Below are positions 16,921 through 26,441 of a DNA stretch of 64,000 nt, piece after piece. The stretch is from the NCBI GenBank assembly GCA_031549725.1, contig JAVBPH010000032.1, positions 1 through 64,000 on the forward strand. Reading direction: 5' to 3'. The DNA comes from UBA937 sp031549725. GTDB lineage: Bacteria; Spirochaetota; Spirochaetia; Treponematales; Breznakiellaceae. Within the stretch, counting starts at the first letter, position 1; every line of letters begins with the position of its first letter. The translations under genes were made by a program, and so were the position numbers. The notes beneath the pieces were generated by a model. It worked only from the letters and a program-made list of their open reading frames with translations, was not told the origin of the DNA and did no database searches.

Positions 16921-18293
16921 AAAGAATCAGCCTTTACATGCGGCTGACAATTATCTTTCTTTCGATCTCTGCAGGGAGCTGGCTTGTGTCCGCTTTTTTT
17001 TCATGGAACGCCAGCAGGAATTACCTGAACGATTCCCTGGATGGTTATCAGCAGGTTTTGGCCGAACAGCTTAGTACGATAAATTGGGATGAGATTCAAC
17101 ATGACGCATTCCAGAAAAACATGCATTTATTTCCCTGGCTTTTTTATACTGAAGGATACGACGGCAAAAAAGAAACCATAGGTTTTGCCATATTCGACAG
17201 CCAGGGAGAACGTGTTTTTGATGATGGCAAGAATGGCCAGAAATTTCTTTTTCATGCAAATGCACAAGGATTTATCATTCAGGATATTATCGACGAGGAT
17301 AATCCCTGGCGTGTTTTCTGGATACATAATTCGGATAGTACATATATTATTGCTGTTGGGCAGGAATTGAAATACCGGGAAAAAGCAGCCTGGGACCTGG
17401 CCTGGCAAAGCCTTTTTCCATGGATAGTCGGACTTTTATTTCTTCTGCTTGCTTCGGTCATATTTACCAGGGAAGAGTTTAAGCCTCTGCGATATATAGT
17501 CCGGGACCTGTCCATACGTCATCCCGATGATTTGAATCCTATTCAGGAAAAAAATATTCCTGTGGAAGTTGAGCCGCTTATTAAAGCCATGAACGGTCTT
17601 TTTCTGCGGGTTAAGGAAATGATTAACCGGGAACGCAGTTTTATTGCCGACGCCTCCCATGAACTGCGGAGTCCCTTGGCTGCGCTGAAGGTACAGGCAG
17701 AAGTGGCAATCATTGCCGGCTCGGATGGAAAGACCAGGAATCATGCTCTCCGTCAACTTATTCAGGGAATTGACCGTTCTTCCAGGCTTATTGACCAGCT
17801 TCTTCTTATGTCCCGGCTTGATGTAAATTCGGATACTGCAACTGAAGATCTGCAGAATGTTGAACTTGACTGGTTTTCATTGCTGCAGGAGGCGGTACAT
17901 GAACATATCCCCTATGCAAAATCAAAAGGAATAAATATAGAAATCAATGCTGTAAATGTTGGCCCTGTAACAAGTGGGAACCCCGAGTTTTGGGTCATTC
18001 TCCTAAAAAATCTTTTGGGAAATGCGGTCCGTTACAGCCCGGCTAATACGGAAGTACATGTTTCTGTAGAGGATGCAAAACTTACGGTATCCAATGTAAA
18101 TATGAAACTGCATGAGGATGAATTGGTCCGGCTTGGTGAACGGTTCTTCCGTCCTCCAGGACAGACGGAAAGCGGAAGCGGACTTGGGCTTTCCATAGTA
18201 AAACGCATTGCCTCCATATATCATTGTACCGTTTCCTTCAATATAAATAGTTCAGGAATAATCACTGTTATCGTAGAACCTGAAAATCCATAA
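16917..18293 (+). CDS. Two-component sensor histidine kinase, QseC-like
   Basis: A 458-residue kinase with two membrane segments (about 8-28 and 165-185) enclosing a periplasmic domain of about 135 residues. An H-box follows in FIADASHELRSPLAALK (phospho-accepting His), and the catalytic domain has an N-box (LLKNLLGNAVRYSP) and a G-box (SGSGLGLSIVKRI). The periplasmic part is aromatic and acidic. It is translationally coupled to the regulator. The signal is unknown; the neighbouring BOF protein and CopB-type ATPase suggest envelope or metal stress. Confidence 0.88.
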   Translation: MKRISLYMRLTIIFLSISAGSWLVSAFFSWNASRNYLNDSLDGYQQVLAEQLSTINWDEIQHDAFQKNMHLFPWLFYTEGYDGKKETIGFAIFDSQGERVFDDGKNGQKFLFHANAQGFIIQDIIDEDNPWRVFWIHNSDSTYIIAVGQELKYREKAAWDLAWQSLFPWIVGLLFLLLASVIFTREEFKPLRYIVRDLSIRHPDDLNPIQEKNIPVEVEPLIKAMNGLFLRVKEMINRERSFIADASHELRSPLAALKVQAEVAIIAGSDGKTRNHALRQLIQGIDRSSRLIDQLLLMSRLDVNSDTATEDLQNVELDWFSLLQEAVHEHIPYAKSKGINIEINAVNVGPVTSGNPEFWVILLKNLLGNAVRYSPANTEVHVSVEDAKLTVSNVNMKLHEDELVRLGERFFRPPGQTESGSGLGLSIVKRIASIYHCTVSFNINSSGIITVIVEPENP

Positions 18294-18333
18294 GGAATGA
18301 TCATCATAGTTAATATTTTTCCAATATTCTTAT

Positions 18334-20514
18334 TCACTTCATTCTAAAGGTCAATGCATTGATTGCTACAATAATTGTTGAAAGACTCATCAACACAGCG
18401 CCGGCCGCCGGGTTAAGCAAAATACCTGCCGGCGCAAGAACTCCCGCTGCTAAGGGAATTGCAATAATATTATATCCTGCGCCCCACCAAAGATTTTGAA
18501 CCATCTTGCGGGTAGTATTTTTTGCAAGTGAGAGGAAGTGAATAATATCCAATGGATCACTTTTTACCAGGACCACATCCGCCGAATCTATAGCAATATC
18601 AGTTCCTGCGCCTATAGCTACTCCAACATCAGCCCGGGCAAGGCTGGGAGCATCATTTACCCCATCACCGACCATCATGGTTGCATTGCCTTCTTCGTGG
18701 TATTTTTTGACCATTTTTTCTTTATCCTCCGGAAGCAGTCCGGCATGGACTTCGGTAATCCCAAGAACTGCGGCTATTTTTTCCGCTGCGGCTTTATTGT
18801 CGCCGCTCAGCATCACCGGTGTGATATTTCTTTGTTTCAAATTTTCAATTAATTGATTCGCCCCGGGTTTTATTTCATCTCCCTGGGCAATGAGACCAAG
18901 TGCCTTGTTTGTAAGAACGAGAAAACTCAGCGAATACCCCTCTGCGGATAATTCATGATAAGGTGTCTCCGGATAAGGTACACCATGATTATCAAGATAA
19001 GCAGCATTTACAATGCTGATCTCCTGGCCGTTTTCCAAAGTTCCTGACAGGCCAATCCCTGGCAAGGTTTTTACATTCCGTACTGCCAACGGTTTTAGTT
19101 TTCGCTCCGCTGCTTTTCTTAAAATGCTGAAACCCAGAGGATGGGATGACGCAGTTTCAAGGGCGCTGGCCAAGGTCAGGATATCATCTTCTGTGTAATG
19201 CTCATCAAAGGATAAAACCTGGATCACTTTGAAATTACCCTCTGTCAATGTACCGGTCTTGTCCAGCAAGACCGTATTTACCTTAGGGGCAATTTCCAAA
19301 GCTTTACGGTCCCTAACTAGAAGCCCGTTTTTCGCACCCAGGGATGTTGACCGGGCTATCACCAGTGGAATAGCCAGTCCCAGTGCATGGGGGCAGGCAA
19401 TGACTAATACTGTTACCATATAAGTGACAGCCTTTCCAATATCATGGGATATGGCAAACCAAACAACAATTGTAATAACCGCTGTAAAAAGGGCTGCATA
19501 GAATAGCCATTGTGCCACCTTACCGGAAAGGGTTTCTGCTTTTGATTTTTCATGCTGGGCGCTGCTTACCATCTGCATCACCTGAGCCAGGTAACCGGAT
19601 TCGCCGGTCCCGGTAACTTTGATTAGGATACTGCCGTTACCGTTCAGTGATCCGCCGATTACCTTATCATTCTGTTGCTTGGGAACTTCCCTGGATTCAC
19701 CGGTGACCATGGATTCATTAATTGTTGTCCGACCTTCCTGGATAATACCGTCGGCAGGGATCTTTTCACCAGCCTTTACTATAACAATTTGCCCGACCAT
19801 CAGGTCCCTGAGCATAACCGCCGTAAAATTCCCGTCTTTCTGTTTAACGTATGCCTGGGAAGGCAGTAATTCCGCTATTTTTTTCAAAGCATCCCCTGCA
19901 CCAGCCACAGCCTTCATTTCAATCCAATGACCTAACAGCATAATGACTATCAGGGTAGCTAATTCCCAAAAGAAATCCATCACATGGGCACCATGAAAGA
20001 AAGTATTCATTGCAAAGGCATAAAGACTGTAAAGATATGATGTGCTGATGCCCAGGGAAATTAGTGTCATCATTCCCGGGTTTTTAACTTCTAATTCTTT
20101 CTTTGCTCCCTTTAGAAAAGGCATTCCGCCGTAGAAATATAATATTGTTGAAAGAACCAGTACAATCCATCCGCCGCCTGGAAAGGAAAATTGAAAAGGT
20201 AATGTCACTCCCATCATGGGTGATAAGAAAAATACAGGAATAGCCAGAATAAGACAGATGAAAAATTTCTTTCTCAACCCTTCTATATGTCCTGTATGAC
20301 TGTCATGGTTATGGTCCATGGTTTCGTGAGATGAATGAACATGATTTTGCATGTCCTCCTGATTTCCATGGGCCTGTATTTTTTCCCGGCTTGTTTCGTT
20401 TTCTATTGATGTTTTCCCTTCATCATGATCCTGTTTGATTTGATGTCCGGTGTGATCATGTTCATTGTGATGATGGCTGCCGGAATGATGTTCTTGTTTT
20501 GTAGGTTCATTCAT
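18334..20514 (-). CDS. copB: CopB-type heavy-metal P1B ATPase (Cu/Ag exporter)
   Basis: A 726-residue P-type ATPase. The first 70 residues are a His-rich metal-binding tail (runs such as HHSGSHHHNEHDHTGH) in place of CxxC domains. The intramembrane metal motif is CPHALG (C374-P375-H376), the CPH signature of the CopB subgroup, as opposed to CPC in CopA. The phosphorylated Asp is in DKTGTLTEG (D418), with TGES in the actuator domain and GDGVNDAP near the end. CopB proteins export Cu(II)/Cu(I) or Ag(I) from the cytoplasm. GGAG lies about nine bases upstream of the ATG. It is convergent with the two-component genes, whose 3' end is 40 bases away. Confidence 0.87.
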   Translation of the reverse strand: MNEPTKQEHHSGSHHHNEHDHTGHQIKQDHDEGKTSIENETSREKIQAHGNQEDMQNHVHSSHETMDHNHDSHTGHIEGLRKKFFICLILAIPVFFLSPMMGVTLPFQFSFPGGGWIVLVLSTILYFYGGMPFLKGAKKELEVKNPGMMTLISLGISTSYLYSLYAFAMNTFFHGAHVMDFFWELATLIVIMLLGHWIEMKAVAGAGDALKKIAELLPSQAYVKQKDGNFTAVMLRDLMVGQIVIVKAGEKIPADGIIQEGRTTINESMVTGESREVPKQQNDKVIGGSLNGNGSILIKVTGTGESGYLAQVMQMVSSAQHEKSKAETLSGKVAQWLFYAALFTAVITIVVWFAISHDIGKAVTYMVTVLVIACPHALGLAIPLVIARSTSLGAKNGLLVRDRKALEIAPKVNTVLLDKTGTLTEGNFKVIQVLSFDEHYTEDDILTLASALETASSHPLGFSILRKAAERKLKPLAVRNVKTLPGIGLSGTLENGQEISIVNAAYLDNHGVPYPETPYHELSAEGYSLSFLVLTNKALGLIAQGDEIKPGANQLIENLKQRNITPVMLSGDNKAAAEKIAAVLGITEVHAGLLPEDKEKMVKKYHEEGNATMMVGDGVNDAPSLARADVGVAIGAGTDIAIDSADVVLVKSDPLDIIHFLSLAKNTTRKMVQNLWWGAGYNIIAIPLAAGVLAPAGILLNPAAGAVLMSLSTIIVAINALTFRMK

Positions 20515-20653
20515 TTTTTATTTCTCCAATTCAATGCTATTTTTAAATTCATGTTTCTTCTATACAATAAAAGAGTAATGTGATTTTTTGGAAAAAACAA
20601 CAAATTTATTCTAATATCATCATTAGGAATGCAATAATGAAAAATGTTAATCT

Positions 20654-20795
20654 GAGCCTTTTTCAAAACTTGGTTAGTTTTGAAAAAGGCTTTTACAGAA
20701 AGAATACTATTTCTTTATCCATAAATTAAATAGTATTCTTTCTGCACCCGCATCTAAGGTTGCTTTTTCAAAATTTGACATTTTGAAAAAGCCTC
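20654..20795 (-). repeat. Family A three-hairpin repeat, full copy 3 (reverse)
   Basis: This is the same three-hairpin order as at 600-740, inverted, with scattered substitutions. In its central hairpin both arms read AATACTATT/AATAGTATT, a better pair than in copies 1 and 2. It sits between the P-type ATPase gene and the DUF488 gene, both leftward. Confidence 0.83.
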
Positions 20796-20830
20796 TATAA
20801 ACAAAATAAAATTGAATGATACCGGAAGAT

Positions 20831-21199
20831 TTAACTTTTTCGCCTAAGATTTTTTTCTATAAGCCGTTTAAGGATCAGCGCATGATTTTGGGCAGCATCC
20901 CTTGAGGCATATAATAGGGTTACCGTATCATAGGATTGTATTTCTCTGACAAAATTCTGGAGAACTTTAGAAGCCTTTAATTCATCTTCGTATTTTTTTG
21001 TGAATTCCTGCCACCGTCCTTCCTGGTCCTGATGCACCCAGGTTCGTAATCCAGGGGAGGGGGTTATATCTTTTGCCCAAAGATCATAATGCAGGGCTTC
21101 TTTCTTAATACCCCGGGGCCAGAGACGATCCACCAAAACCCGGAATCCATCTCCCTTTTCCGGTTCTTCATAAACCCGTTTAATGTTAATAACCGGCAT
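20831..21199 (-). CDS. DUF488-family protein
   Basis: A 122-residue cytoplasmic protein of the DUF488/YeaO group. Its signatures are the opening INIKRVYEEPEKGDGFRVLV, the LVDRLWPRGIKKEAL motif, LWAKDITPSPGLRTWV and the closing TLLYASRDAAQNHALIL. The function of the family is not established. There is only a weak ribosome binding site. The 233-base gap downstream of the sensor kinase start side (21200-21432) shows no other feature. Confidence 0.8.
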   Translation of the reverse strand: MPVINIKRVYEEPEKGDGFRVLVDRLWPRGIKKEALHYDLWAKDITPSPGLRTWVHQDQEGRWQEFTKKYEDELKASKVLQNFVREIQSYDTVTLLYASRDAAQNHALILKRLIEKNLRRKS

Positions 21200-21432
21200 T
21201 ACCGAATCCGCCTTTATCCGTAATCAGTATCATACAAATTATTTTCAGCAAAATATATAAAGATACCGTTACATTAAATACTAAGCGGTAACCCGGGTGA
21301 TTTCAATATTTTCCGGTCTCGGATCTATCATGGTACTGCTGGTAAGTGATTGCTGTTAAATCTATCTGCAGAAAATTCAATCTAAACCTGTTTCAAACCA
21401 AAGGTTGTGTCCTGAATAAGTTACTCTGCTTG

Positions 21433-23070
21433 TTAATTTTCTTTCTCCGGGACTGCATCCGGCAGGATCATGGTAAAACAGCAACCATTTTCTTTCCGGT
21501 TTATAAGTGAACAGTAACCGCCATACCCGTTGATAATAGCCGATACAATTGAAAGCCCCAACCCGGAATGGTTTTCTTTTTCCTGCTGTGAACGTTCCGA
21601 GTAAAACCGTTCGAAGAACCGATCGCCATTTTCATTCCCGATTCCCAGGCCGGAATCTTCTATAGTTATACACCACCCGTTGATTTCTCCTGCAGTACCA
21701 TACCCCAGGGTGATACTAACCGTTTCCTCCGGAGGACTGAAGGAAAGGGCATTGTCCAGGGGATTGTTTATTGCCTGGATGAGCCGGTCCGTATTTACCC
21801 TGACCAGAGCGGGGCCTTTTGATTCATCGTTGAATTGGATTTTGATTCCCGCATAATCCTGTTTAGGATATCCCTGAAGAAAGAGAGGGATAAATCGCCG
21901 GAGATCGATGGTTTCCGTTTTTTCCTGCTCTAGAAAATTGTCTATCCTGCTCAGTTCCCTGAGCCGCTGCAGCAGGCGTTCAATCCTTGCCTCTTCAGCC
22001 TGAATCCCCAGGAGCAGTTTTTCTTCCTTCACCGGTGATGCAATGGAAAGCTCCGCTGATCCCCTGATAGCTGCCAGAGGATTCTTAAGTTCATGGAGCA
22101 GGTCCGAGGTAAAATTATCAATGAAGGAAATACGTTTTTCCAGCCGGGCCGAAAGTGCGGAAAGGTTTCTGGAAAGATCCCCTATTTCATCTTTCCGTTT
22201 TAATCCCTTGAAGTGTTCCCCGAAATGACCGGCCTGATCCAGGACCCTGCCGGCTTCTCTGCTTAGTTTTTTTATGGGTATGGTAATGGAAAATGAAAGT
22301 CCCAGGGAAATAATCAACGAGACCATGAGGGATATAAAAAAGATTCTGATAATATCCAGCCGGATACGGTAGAGGTTTAAAAGGATGCTGTAGGTTGACC
22401 GGGAAATCAGAACCGCACCGGTTATTTGTCCGGGAATACTCCCCTCAATGGGTATTGCGGAGTACAGGTTTACCGATACCTGTCCGCCCGACGAATAGCG
22501 GGTGGCTGCACCATAACGGCCTTCCAGGGCCGATTGTACCTCCGGGCCAAGAAGAATTTTCTGGCCGCTGTAATACTCCGCGGTGGAATAAGCCGCCGGA
22601 GGGGGAAAGAATAATTTTTTCAAAAAATTAACCGGGCGTACCGCAATCCTGTAAAGAAAATTGGTGTTGGCTTTATCTGAAACTTTTTCGGATACCCCGG
22701 TATCGGATTGAATAAATCCATCCGGAAGAACCGGTTCGTTATTCCGGCTTACCAATGTATCTGAAATTTGATCAGGATCACCGGAAACCGTATCCAGGGT
22801 TGCCGAATCGGCCAGGAGTTTTCCGGTGCTGTCCACAATACGGATACGGGAATCTACCCGGAGCCCAAGGTTGCTGAGAATCCGGATGGATTCTTGGGTA
22901 ATGTCAGCCCCCTTCAGCGCCGAAGCAAAAATGCGGCCCTGCTGAACCATCGAGTTTTCCTGGGATGAGAGCAATTGATTTTCATAGGTATCAAGATATA
23001 AAAGACTTGCCAGAGGAAGAAACAGCAGGAGAATATTAAAAAGAAGCAGCCGGGAGGAGAGGCTTTTCAT
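21433..23070 (-). CDS. Sensor histidine kinase, CreC-like
   Basis: A 545-residue kinase. An N-terminal membrane segment, an extracytoplasmic domain of about 200 residues, a second membrane segment (about 240-262) and a HAMP linker are followed by the H-box FTSDLLHELKNPLAAIRGS. The catalytic domain has an N-box (INNPLDNALSFSP) and a G-box (HSGLGLSIVSAI). Its start overlaps the end of the regulator gene by four bases. With the regulator and the divergent creD it forms a CreBCD-like set; in E. coli CreBC responds to growth state and cell-wall damage. The signal here is unknown. Confidence 0.83.
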   Translation of the reverse strand: MKSLSSRLLLFNILLLFLPLASLLYLDTYENQLLSSQENSMVQQGRIFASALKGADITQESIRILSNLGLRVDSRIRIVDSTGKLLADSATLDTVSGDPDQISDTLVSRNNEPVLPDGFIQSDTGVSEKVSDKANTNFLYRIAVRPVNFLKKLFFPPPAAYSTAEYYSGQKILLGPEVQSALEGRYGAATRYSSGGQVSVNLYSAIPIEGSIPGQITGAVLISRSTYSILLNLYRIRLDIIRIFFISLMVSLIISLGLSFSITIPIKKLSREAGRVLDQAGHFGEHFKGLKRKDEIGDLSRNLSALSARLEKRISFIDNFTSDLLHELKNPLAAIRGSAELSIASPVKEEKLLLGIQAEEARIERLLQRLRELSRIDNFLEQEKTETIDLRRFIPLFLQGYPKQDYAGIKIQFNDESKGPALVRVNTDRLIQAINNPLDNALSFSPPEETVSITLGYGTAGEINGWCITIEDSGLGIGNENGDRFFERFYSERSQQEKENHSGLGLSIVSAIINGYGGYCSLINRKENGCCFTMILPDAVPEKEN

Positions 23071-23804
23071 CCTATTTTTCTCCAGCGGTACCCAAGGCCA
23101 TAAACCGATTCTACTTCATCAAATCCGGAATCAATATCCTGGAATTTTTTTCTGATCCGTTTAATATGACTGTCCACGGCGCGGTCATTGAGAAAATTAT
23201 CCTCAGGAAATGCGGATGCCATAAGCTGTTCCCTGTTTTTGATATAATCAGGGTGGGAGACAAGGTTTTTCAGCATCCGGAATTCCGTAACAGTCAAATA
23301 GATGGGAATGTTTTTCCAGGACACGAAATGGCGGTTTTCATCTATTGAGAGATGCCCATAATTCAGAACAGAATTCTCTGTGGTCCCGTCTCCAGAAAAA
23401 TTATTATTCCCCTGGGGAGCGGCTGTTTCAAGGAACTGCTTTCTCCGGAGCCCAGCCCTTACCCGGGCAATAAGTTCCCGGATACTAAAAGGTTTGCAGA
23501 CATAATCATCCCCGCCGGACTCAAGTCCCAGGACTTTGTCAATTTCATCATCCTTGGAGGAAAGAAAAATGATGGGCAGCTCTTTTCCCAGAGGATGGTT
23601 TCGGATATTTCTGCATAATTCTATGCCATCCATCCTGGGCATAAGAATATCCAGGATGATGAGTTCGGGCATTGAAGTCTGGAACCGGTTCCAGGCATTC
23701 AGTCCATCGGTATATTCATCCACCTGGTGGTATTCTTTCTCCAGGGCAAGACGGATCACCCCGCGGATATTTTTTTCATCATCCACCACAGCAATTCTGC
23801 TCAT
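23067..23804 (-). CDS. OmpR-family response regulator, CreB-like
   Basis: A 245-residue regulator. The receiver has DDEKN, the phospho-acceptor Asp in LIILDILMPRMDG, Ser in IIFLSSKDDE and Lys in YVCKPFS. A linker rich in Asn and Ser (about 125-150) leads to a winged helix ending in VDSHIKRIRKKF and YGLGYRWRKIG. It lies first in a two-gene operon with the CreC-like kinase and is divergent from creD, the classic target of CreB. A pair of direct repeats in the intergenic region is a candidate binding site. Confidence 0.85.
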   Translation of the reverse strand: MSRIAVVDDEKNIRGVIRLALEKEYHQVDEYTDGLNAWNRFQTSMPELIILDILMPRMDGIELCRNIRNHPLGKELPIIFLSSKDDEIDKVLGLESGGDDYVCKPFSIRELIARVRAGLRRKQFLETAAPQGNNNFSGDGTTENSVLNYGHLSIDENRHFVSWKNIPIYLTVTEFRMLKNLVSHPDYIKNREQLMASAFPEDNFLNDRAVDSHIKRIRKKFQDIDSGFDEVESVYGLGYRWRKIG

Positions 23805-23882
23805 ACTTCCATCATATCATCCCTAAAGAAACTTCTCAAACCGGAATGCGGGGGAAAAAAGACTTTTTTGAAAAAACCGCAA

Positions 23883-23913
23883 TTCTGCCACAATATACCA
23901 TTATTTCTGCCAC
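23883..23913. promoter_or_regulatory. Direct repeat TTCTGCCAC x2, candidate CreB-like box
   Basis: TTCTGCCAC occurs at 23883-23891 and again at 23905-23913, 22 bases apart start to start (two helical turns), between the divergent regulator and creD. OmpR-type regulators bind direct repeats on one face of the helix. The E. coli CreB tag (TTCAC repeats spaced 11) differs, so this is inferred from layout. Confidence 0.45.
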
Positions 23914-23986
23914 GATGGCCGGAGAAACTTATTGTATACCATCGACCGGGAAACAACCCGGGAGATATAAGTAATGGAGGATAGTT

Positions 23987-25360
23987 ATGGGTTCTTTCAA
24001 AAATTTTACCAGGGGATATGGATTCAAGGTATTCATTCTGGTAATGCTGATTCTTCTTTTATTGATACCTGCAAATATGATCCGGCGCATCATTTACGAA
24101 CGGAGCAGCCGGGCATCCACTGCGGAAGAATCAATCCTGGAAGCCTGGGGAGGGCGTCTTGTATTTATGGGACCGGTTCTCCGTATTCCCTGTGTGGAAT
24201 ATGAGGAAATAAAAATCAGAGATAAATATGGTGTAGAACAGGTTGAGATACGGGAACATACTTTTAATCTCTGGATAACTCCTGAAGACCTGAATGTGAG
24301 AATACAACTGGGAACAGAAACAAAAAAACGTGGTATTTTCTCGGTCCCTCTTTTTGTGGGAAGTCTTGTTATTAATGGAAATTTTGACAGCTCAAAGATA
24401 CAAAAAGAATTAAACCATAACCAGGTTGCCTATACTGATAAAACAGAATTGGTAATTTCCCTGTCCGGACAAAAAGGTATCAGGGGGATAGAGCAGGCGG
24501 AATGGAATGGAGAAAAAATCCGATTTATACCGGGTAACCTGGGGTTTTCCCTCTATTCAGATCAGGGTGGAATACATGGAATTGTGTCTCCCTCGGAAAC
24601 ACAGAAGGACCATTTTGATATCAGCCTCAATATCCAGGGAGGAAAATCCCTGCGGATGGCTCCCATGGGTGAAAATACTAAACTTACTGTCATGGCTGAC
24701 TGGCCTGCACCGTCCTTCCAGGGGGCGTATCTGCCTTTGAATCACTCTATTAGTGAAGAAGGCTTTGAAGCCCAATGGGAAGTCAGTTATCTTAGCCGGA
24801 ACATTCCCTTCGTTTGGGAAGATTCTGAAAAAATTGCGTATGATTTTTCTTCTTCTTATTTTGGGGTGGATTTTTTTAAAGCCCTGGACCACTATGATCT
24901 GAATACCCGGGCGGTAAAATATACGATACTTTTTCTTGTTATTCCATTTCTGGCCATTTTCCTTATAGAGGTATTCCTCCGTATCAGAATACATCCAGTA
25001 CAGTATCTTCTGGCAGGGATAGGAAATGTTATTTTTTATCTGCTCCTGCTTTCCGTTTCCGAACATCTTATCTTCCCTTTGGCATACTGGATTTCCGCAC
25101 TGGCAGTAAGTACCATGATGCTTTTGTATTCCCGGTCCTTCCTTGCATCGGGAAGGAGAAGTTGGTTTATTGGGCTGGTAATGATTCTCTGCTATGTTTT
25201 CCTCTATCTTACATTACAGTCGGAAGACTGGGCCCTGCTTATAGGATCCATCGGAGCCTTTGTTATTACCGGTACGGTGATGTTCCTCACAAGAAAACTA
25301 GATTGGTACGGCAATAATAAAATCAAGAGTGATCCGCCGGAACAAACCACCGGTCAATAG
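23987..25360 (+). CDS. creD: Inner-membrane protein CreD
   Basis: A 457-residue membrane protein of the CreD family. An N-terminal membrane anchor (about 10-30) precedes a soluble beta-rich domain of about 270 residues containing EERSSRASTAEESILEAWGG-type sequence near residues 38-58 and FWSVPLFVGSL-like strands. Five to six C-terminal membrane segments (from about 310) follow. CreD expression marks CreBC activation in enterobacteria and it supports envelope integrity; its biochemistry is unknown. GGAGG lies six bases upstream of the ATG. A strong terminator follows. Confidence 0.83.
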   Translation: MGSFKNFTRGYGFKVFILVMLILLLLIPANMIRRIIYERSSRASTAEESILEAWGGRLVFMGPVLRIPCVEYEEIKIRDKYGVEQVEIREHTFNLWITPEDLNVRIQLGTETKKRGIFSVPLFVGSLVINGNFDSSKIQKELNHNQVAYTDKTELVISLSGQKGIRGIEQAEWNGEKIRFIPGNLGFSLYSDQGGIHGIVSPSETQKDHFDISLNIQGGKSLRMAPMGENTKLTVMADWPAPSFQGAYLPLNHSISEEGFEAQWEVSYLSRNIPFVWEDSEKIAYDFSSSYFGVDFFKALDHYDLNTRAVKYTILFLVIPFLAIFLIEVFLRIRIHPVQYLLAGIGNVIFYLLLLSVSEHLIFPLAYWISALAVSTMMLLYSRSFLASGRRSWFIGLVMILCYVFLYLTLQSEDWALLIGSIGAFVITGTVMFLTRKLDWYGNNKIKSDPPEQTTGQ

Positions 25361-25364
25361 AAAT

Positions 25365-25419
25365 AAAAAATGTGTAACCCGGTGAAATTGTAAGTATTTC
25401 ACCGGGTTACACATTTTTT
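25365..25419 (+). terminator. Strong intrinsic terminator after creD
   Basis: TGTGTAACCCGGTGAAA pairs perfectly with TTTCACCGGGTTACACA. It is flanked by an A-run upstream and TTTTTT downstream, so it can act in both directions. Confidence 0.9.
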
Positions 25420-25471
25420 CTATGCATTATCAAATATTTTTGTTCTTGTAAAAAAATGATTTTATGGTAAA

Positions 25472-25571
25472 ATCTTATTCGGAAGTCTGGCTTAATAAAT
25501 TTCCTATCGAACGAACCTCCGTTGGATATTGCTCATCACTAAAGATGCCCTGGAGCTTGTCCCACGGAGGC
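25472..25571 (+). repeat. Family C repeat, short copy
   Basis: TCTTATTCGGAAGTCTGG, TTAATA, AAATTTCCT, TCGAACGAA, CTAAAGAT and GGAGG blocks recur in the same order at 63107-63283. Here the internal palindromic part is missing. The element overlaps the upstream open frame of the GNAT gene, which argues against a start codon at 25529. Confidence 0.55.
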
Positions 25572-25612
25572 TTGTTGTCCCATATTCAGATTTCTTTGGA
25601 GGAAATACGTCT

Positions 25613-26308
25613 ATGTACGTACCAATACTGTCTCCTCAGGTACCGGTCGTTTTTGAAAACGGGGAAATATTTATCGCAACTGCATACATTGAAAATAATA
25701 CATGCACAATTAAATGGAATATTCCAGGGCCATTAATTAAACCGTTTGCTCTGTTTGCAGAAAAACATGAAATACACAATCTCTATGAAGAACAAATATT
25801 ACAGAAATATGTACGGTGGTTTGAAAACCAGCTGGAACTCACGGAAGGTAGTATTTATGTTACTACATCAGTGTATTATGAGCCCCGGGGAAAAATACCC
25901 GTCAATGATATCAATATAAAATATAACCAGACTGATAGTGCAAAAGGAATAGTAAAAAACAAACTGTCGGAATATTTTTCTGACCTGGAACAAAAAAGTA
26001 CTGCCTATGTAATTAATAATGAAATCGTGTCCATAGCATATGATAATAAAAACGGGGCTGTGACGGTACTTACCCTGCCGGAGTACAGAAACAAAGGGTA
26101 TGCTGTGGGATGCCTGAAAAAATTAATAGCCCTGTACCCTGGGCATGGTTTAGGATACGGGACAAGCATAGATAACAAACCTGCCATAAGGGTTGCCGAA
26201 AAAAGCGGGATGACACAAACAGGAACCGGATACTGGATAAGAGTATATCCTGAAGCAGCTAACGGACTATGTCATCAAAAACCTGATTTGTTTAAAAATT
26301 CAATTTAA
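25613..26308 (+). CDS. GNAT-family N-acetyltransferase
   Basis: The C-terminal third (about residues 150-225) is a GNAT fold. It has strand GAVTVLTLPEYRNKGYAVG, containing the acetyl-CoA-binding R-N-K-G-Y-A turn, then LGYGTSIDNKPAIRVAEKSGM, typical of the last strand and helix. The N-terminal region of about 130 residues is not assigned. I prefer the ATG at 25613, ten bases after GGAGG, which gives 231 residues. The frame is open to a TTG at 25529, but that part runs through a repeat. The substrate is unknown. A short disrupted gene follows. Confidence 0.72.
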   Translation: MYVPILSPQVPVVFENGEIFIATAYIENNTCTIKWNIPGPLIKPFALFAEKHEIHNLYEEQILQKYVRWFENQLELTEGSIYVTTSVYYEPRGKIPVNDINIKYNQTDSAKGIVKNKLSEYFSDLEQKSTAYVINNEIVSIAYDNKNGAVTVLTLPEYRNKGYAVGCLKKLIALYPGHGLGYGTSIDNKPAIRVAEKSGMTQTGTGYWIRVYPEAANGLCHQKPDLFKNSI

Positions 26309-26331
26309 CAATCTATCATAAGGAAGAAATA

Positions 26332-26441
26332 ATGAGGATACCTTTGGTATTAAGTATTATTTCAATCCGTAAAAAAACAATGTATTAGGAATAATCCTGC
26401 TGGTTATATCAGTGATAGGACGTATCTTCACCGTTTTATAA
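26332..26441 (+). pseudogene. Tiny membrane protein gene interrupted at a poly-A tract
   Basis: An ATG at 26332 with AAGGAAG upstream opens MRIPLVLSIISIRKK and reaches a stop after 18 codons. At the run of seven adenines (26371-26377) one extra base would continue the frame as NNVLGIILLVISVIGRIF, a clean membrane helix, to a stop at 26441, giving about 36 residues. The good ribosome binding site and the hydrophobic continuation suggest a real small gene with a one-base slip. Confidence 0.4.

Noticed and set aside
25529..25612. TTG start for the GNAT gene at 25529
   Set aside because: This part overlaps a dispersed repeat and has no ribosome binding site; ATG 25613 has GGAGG.
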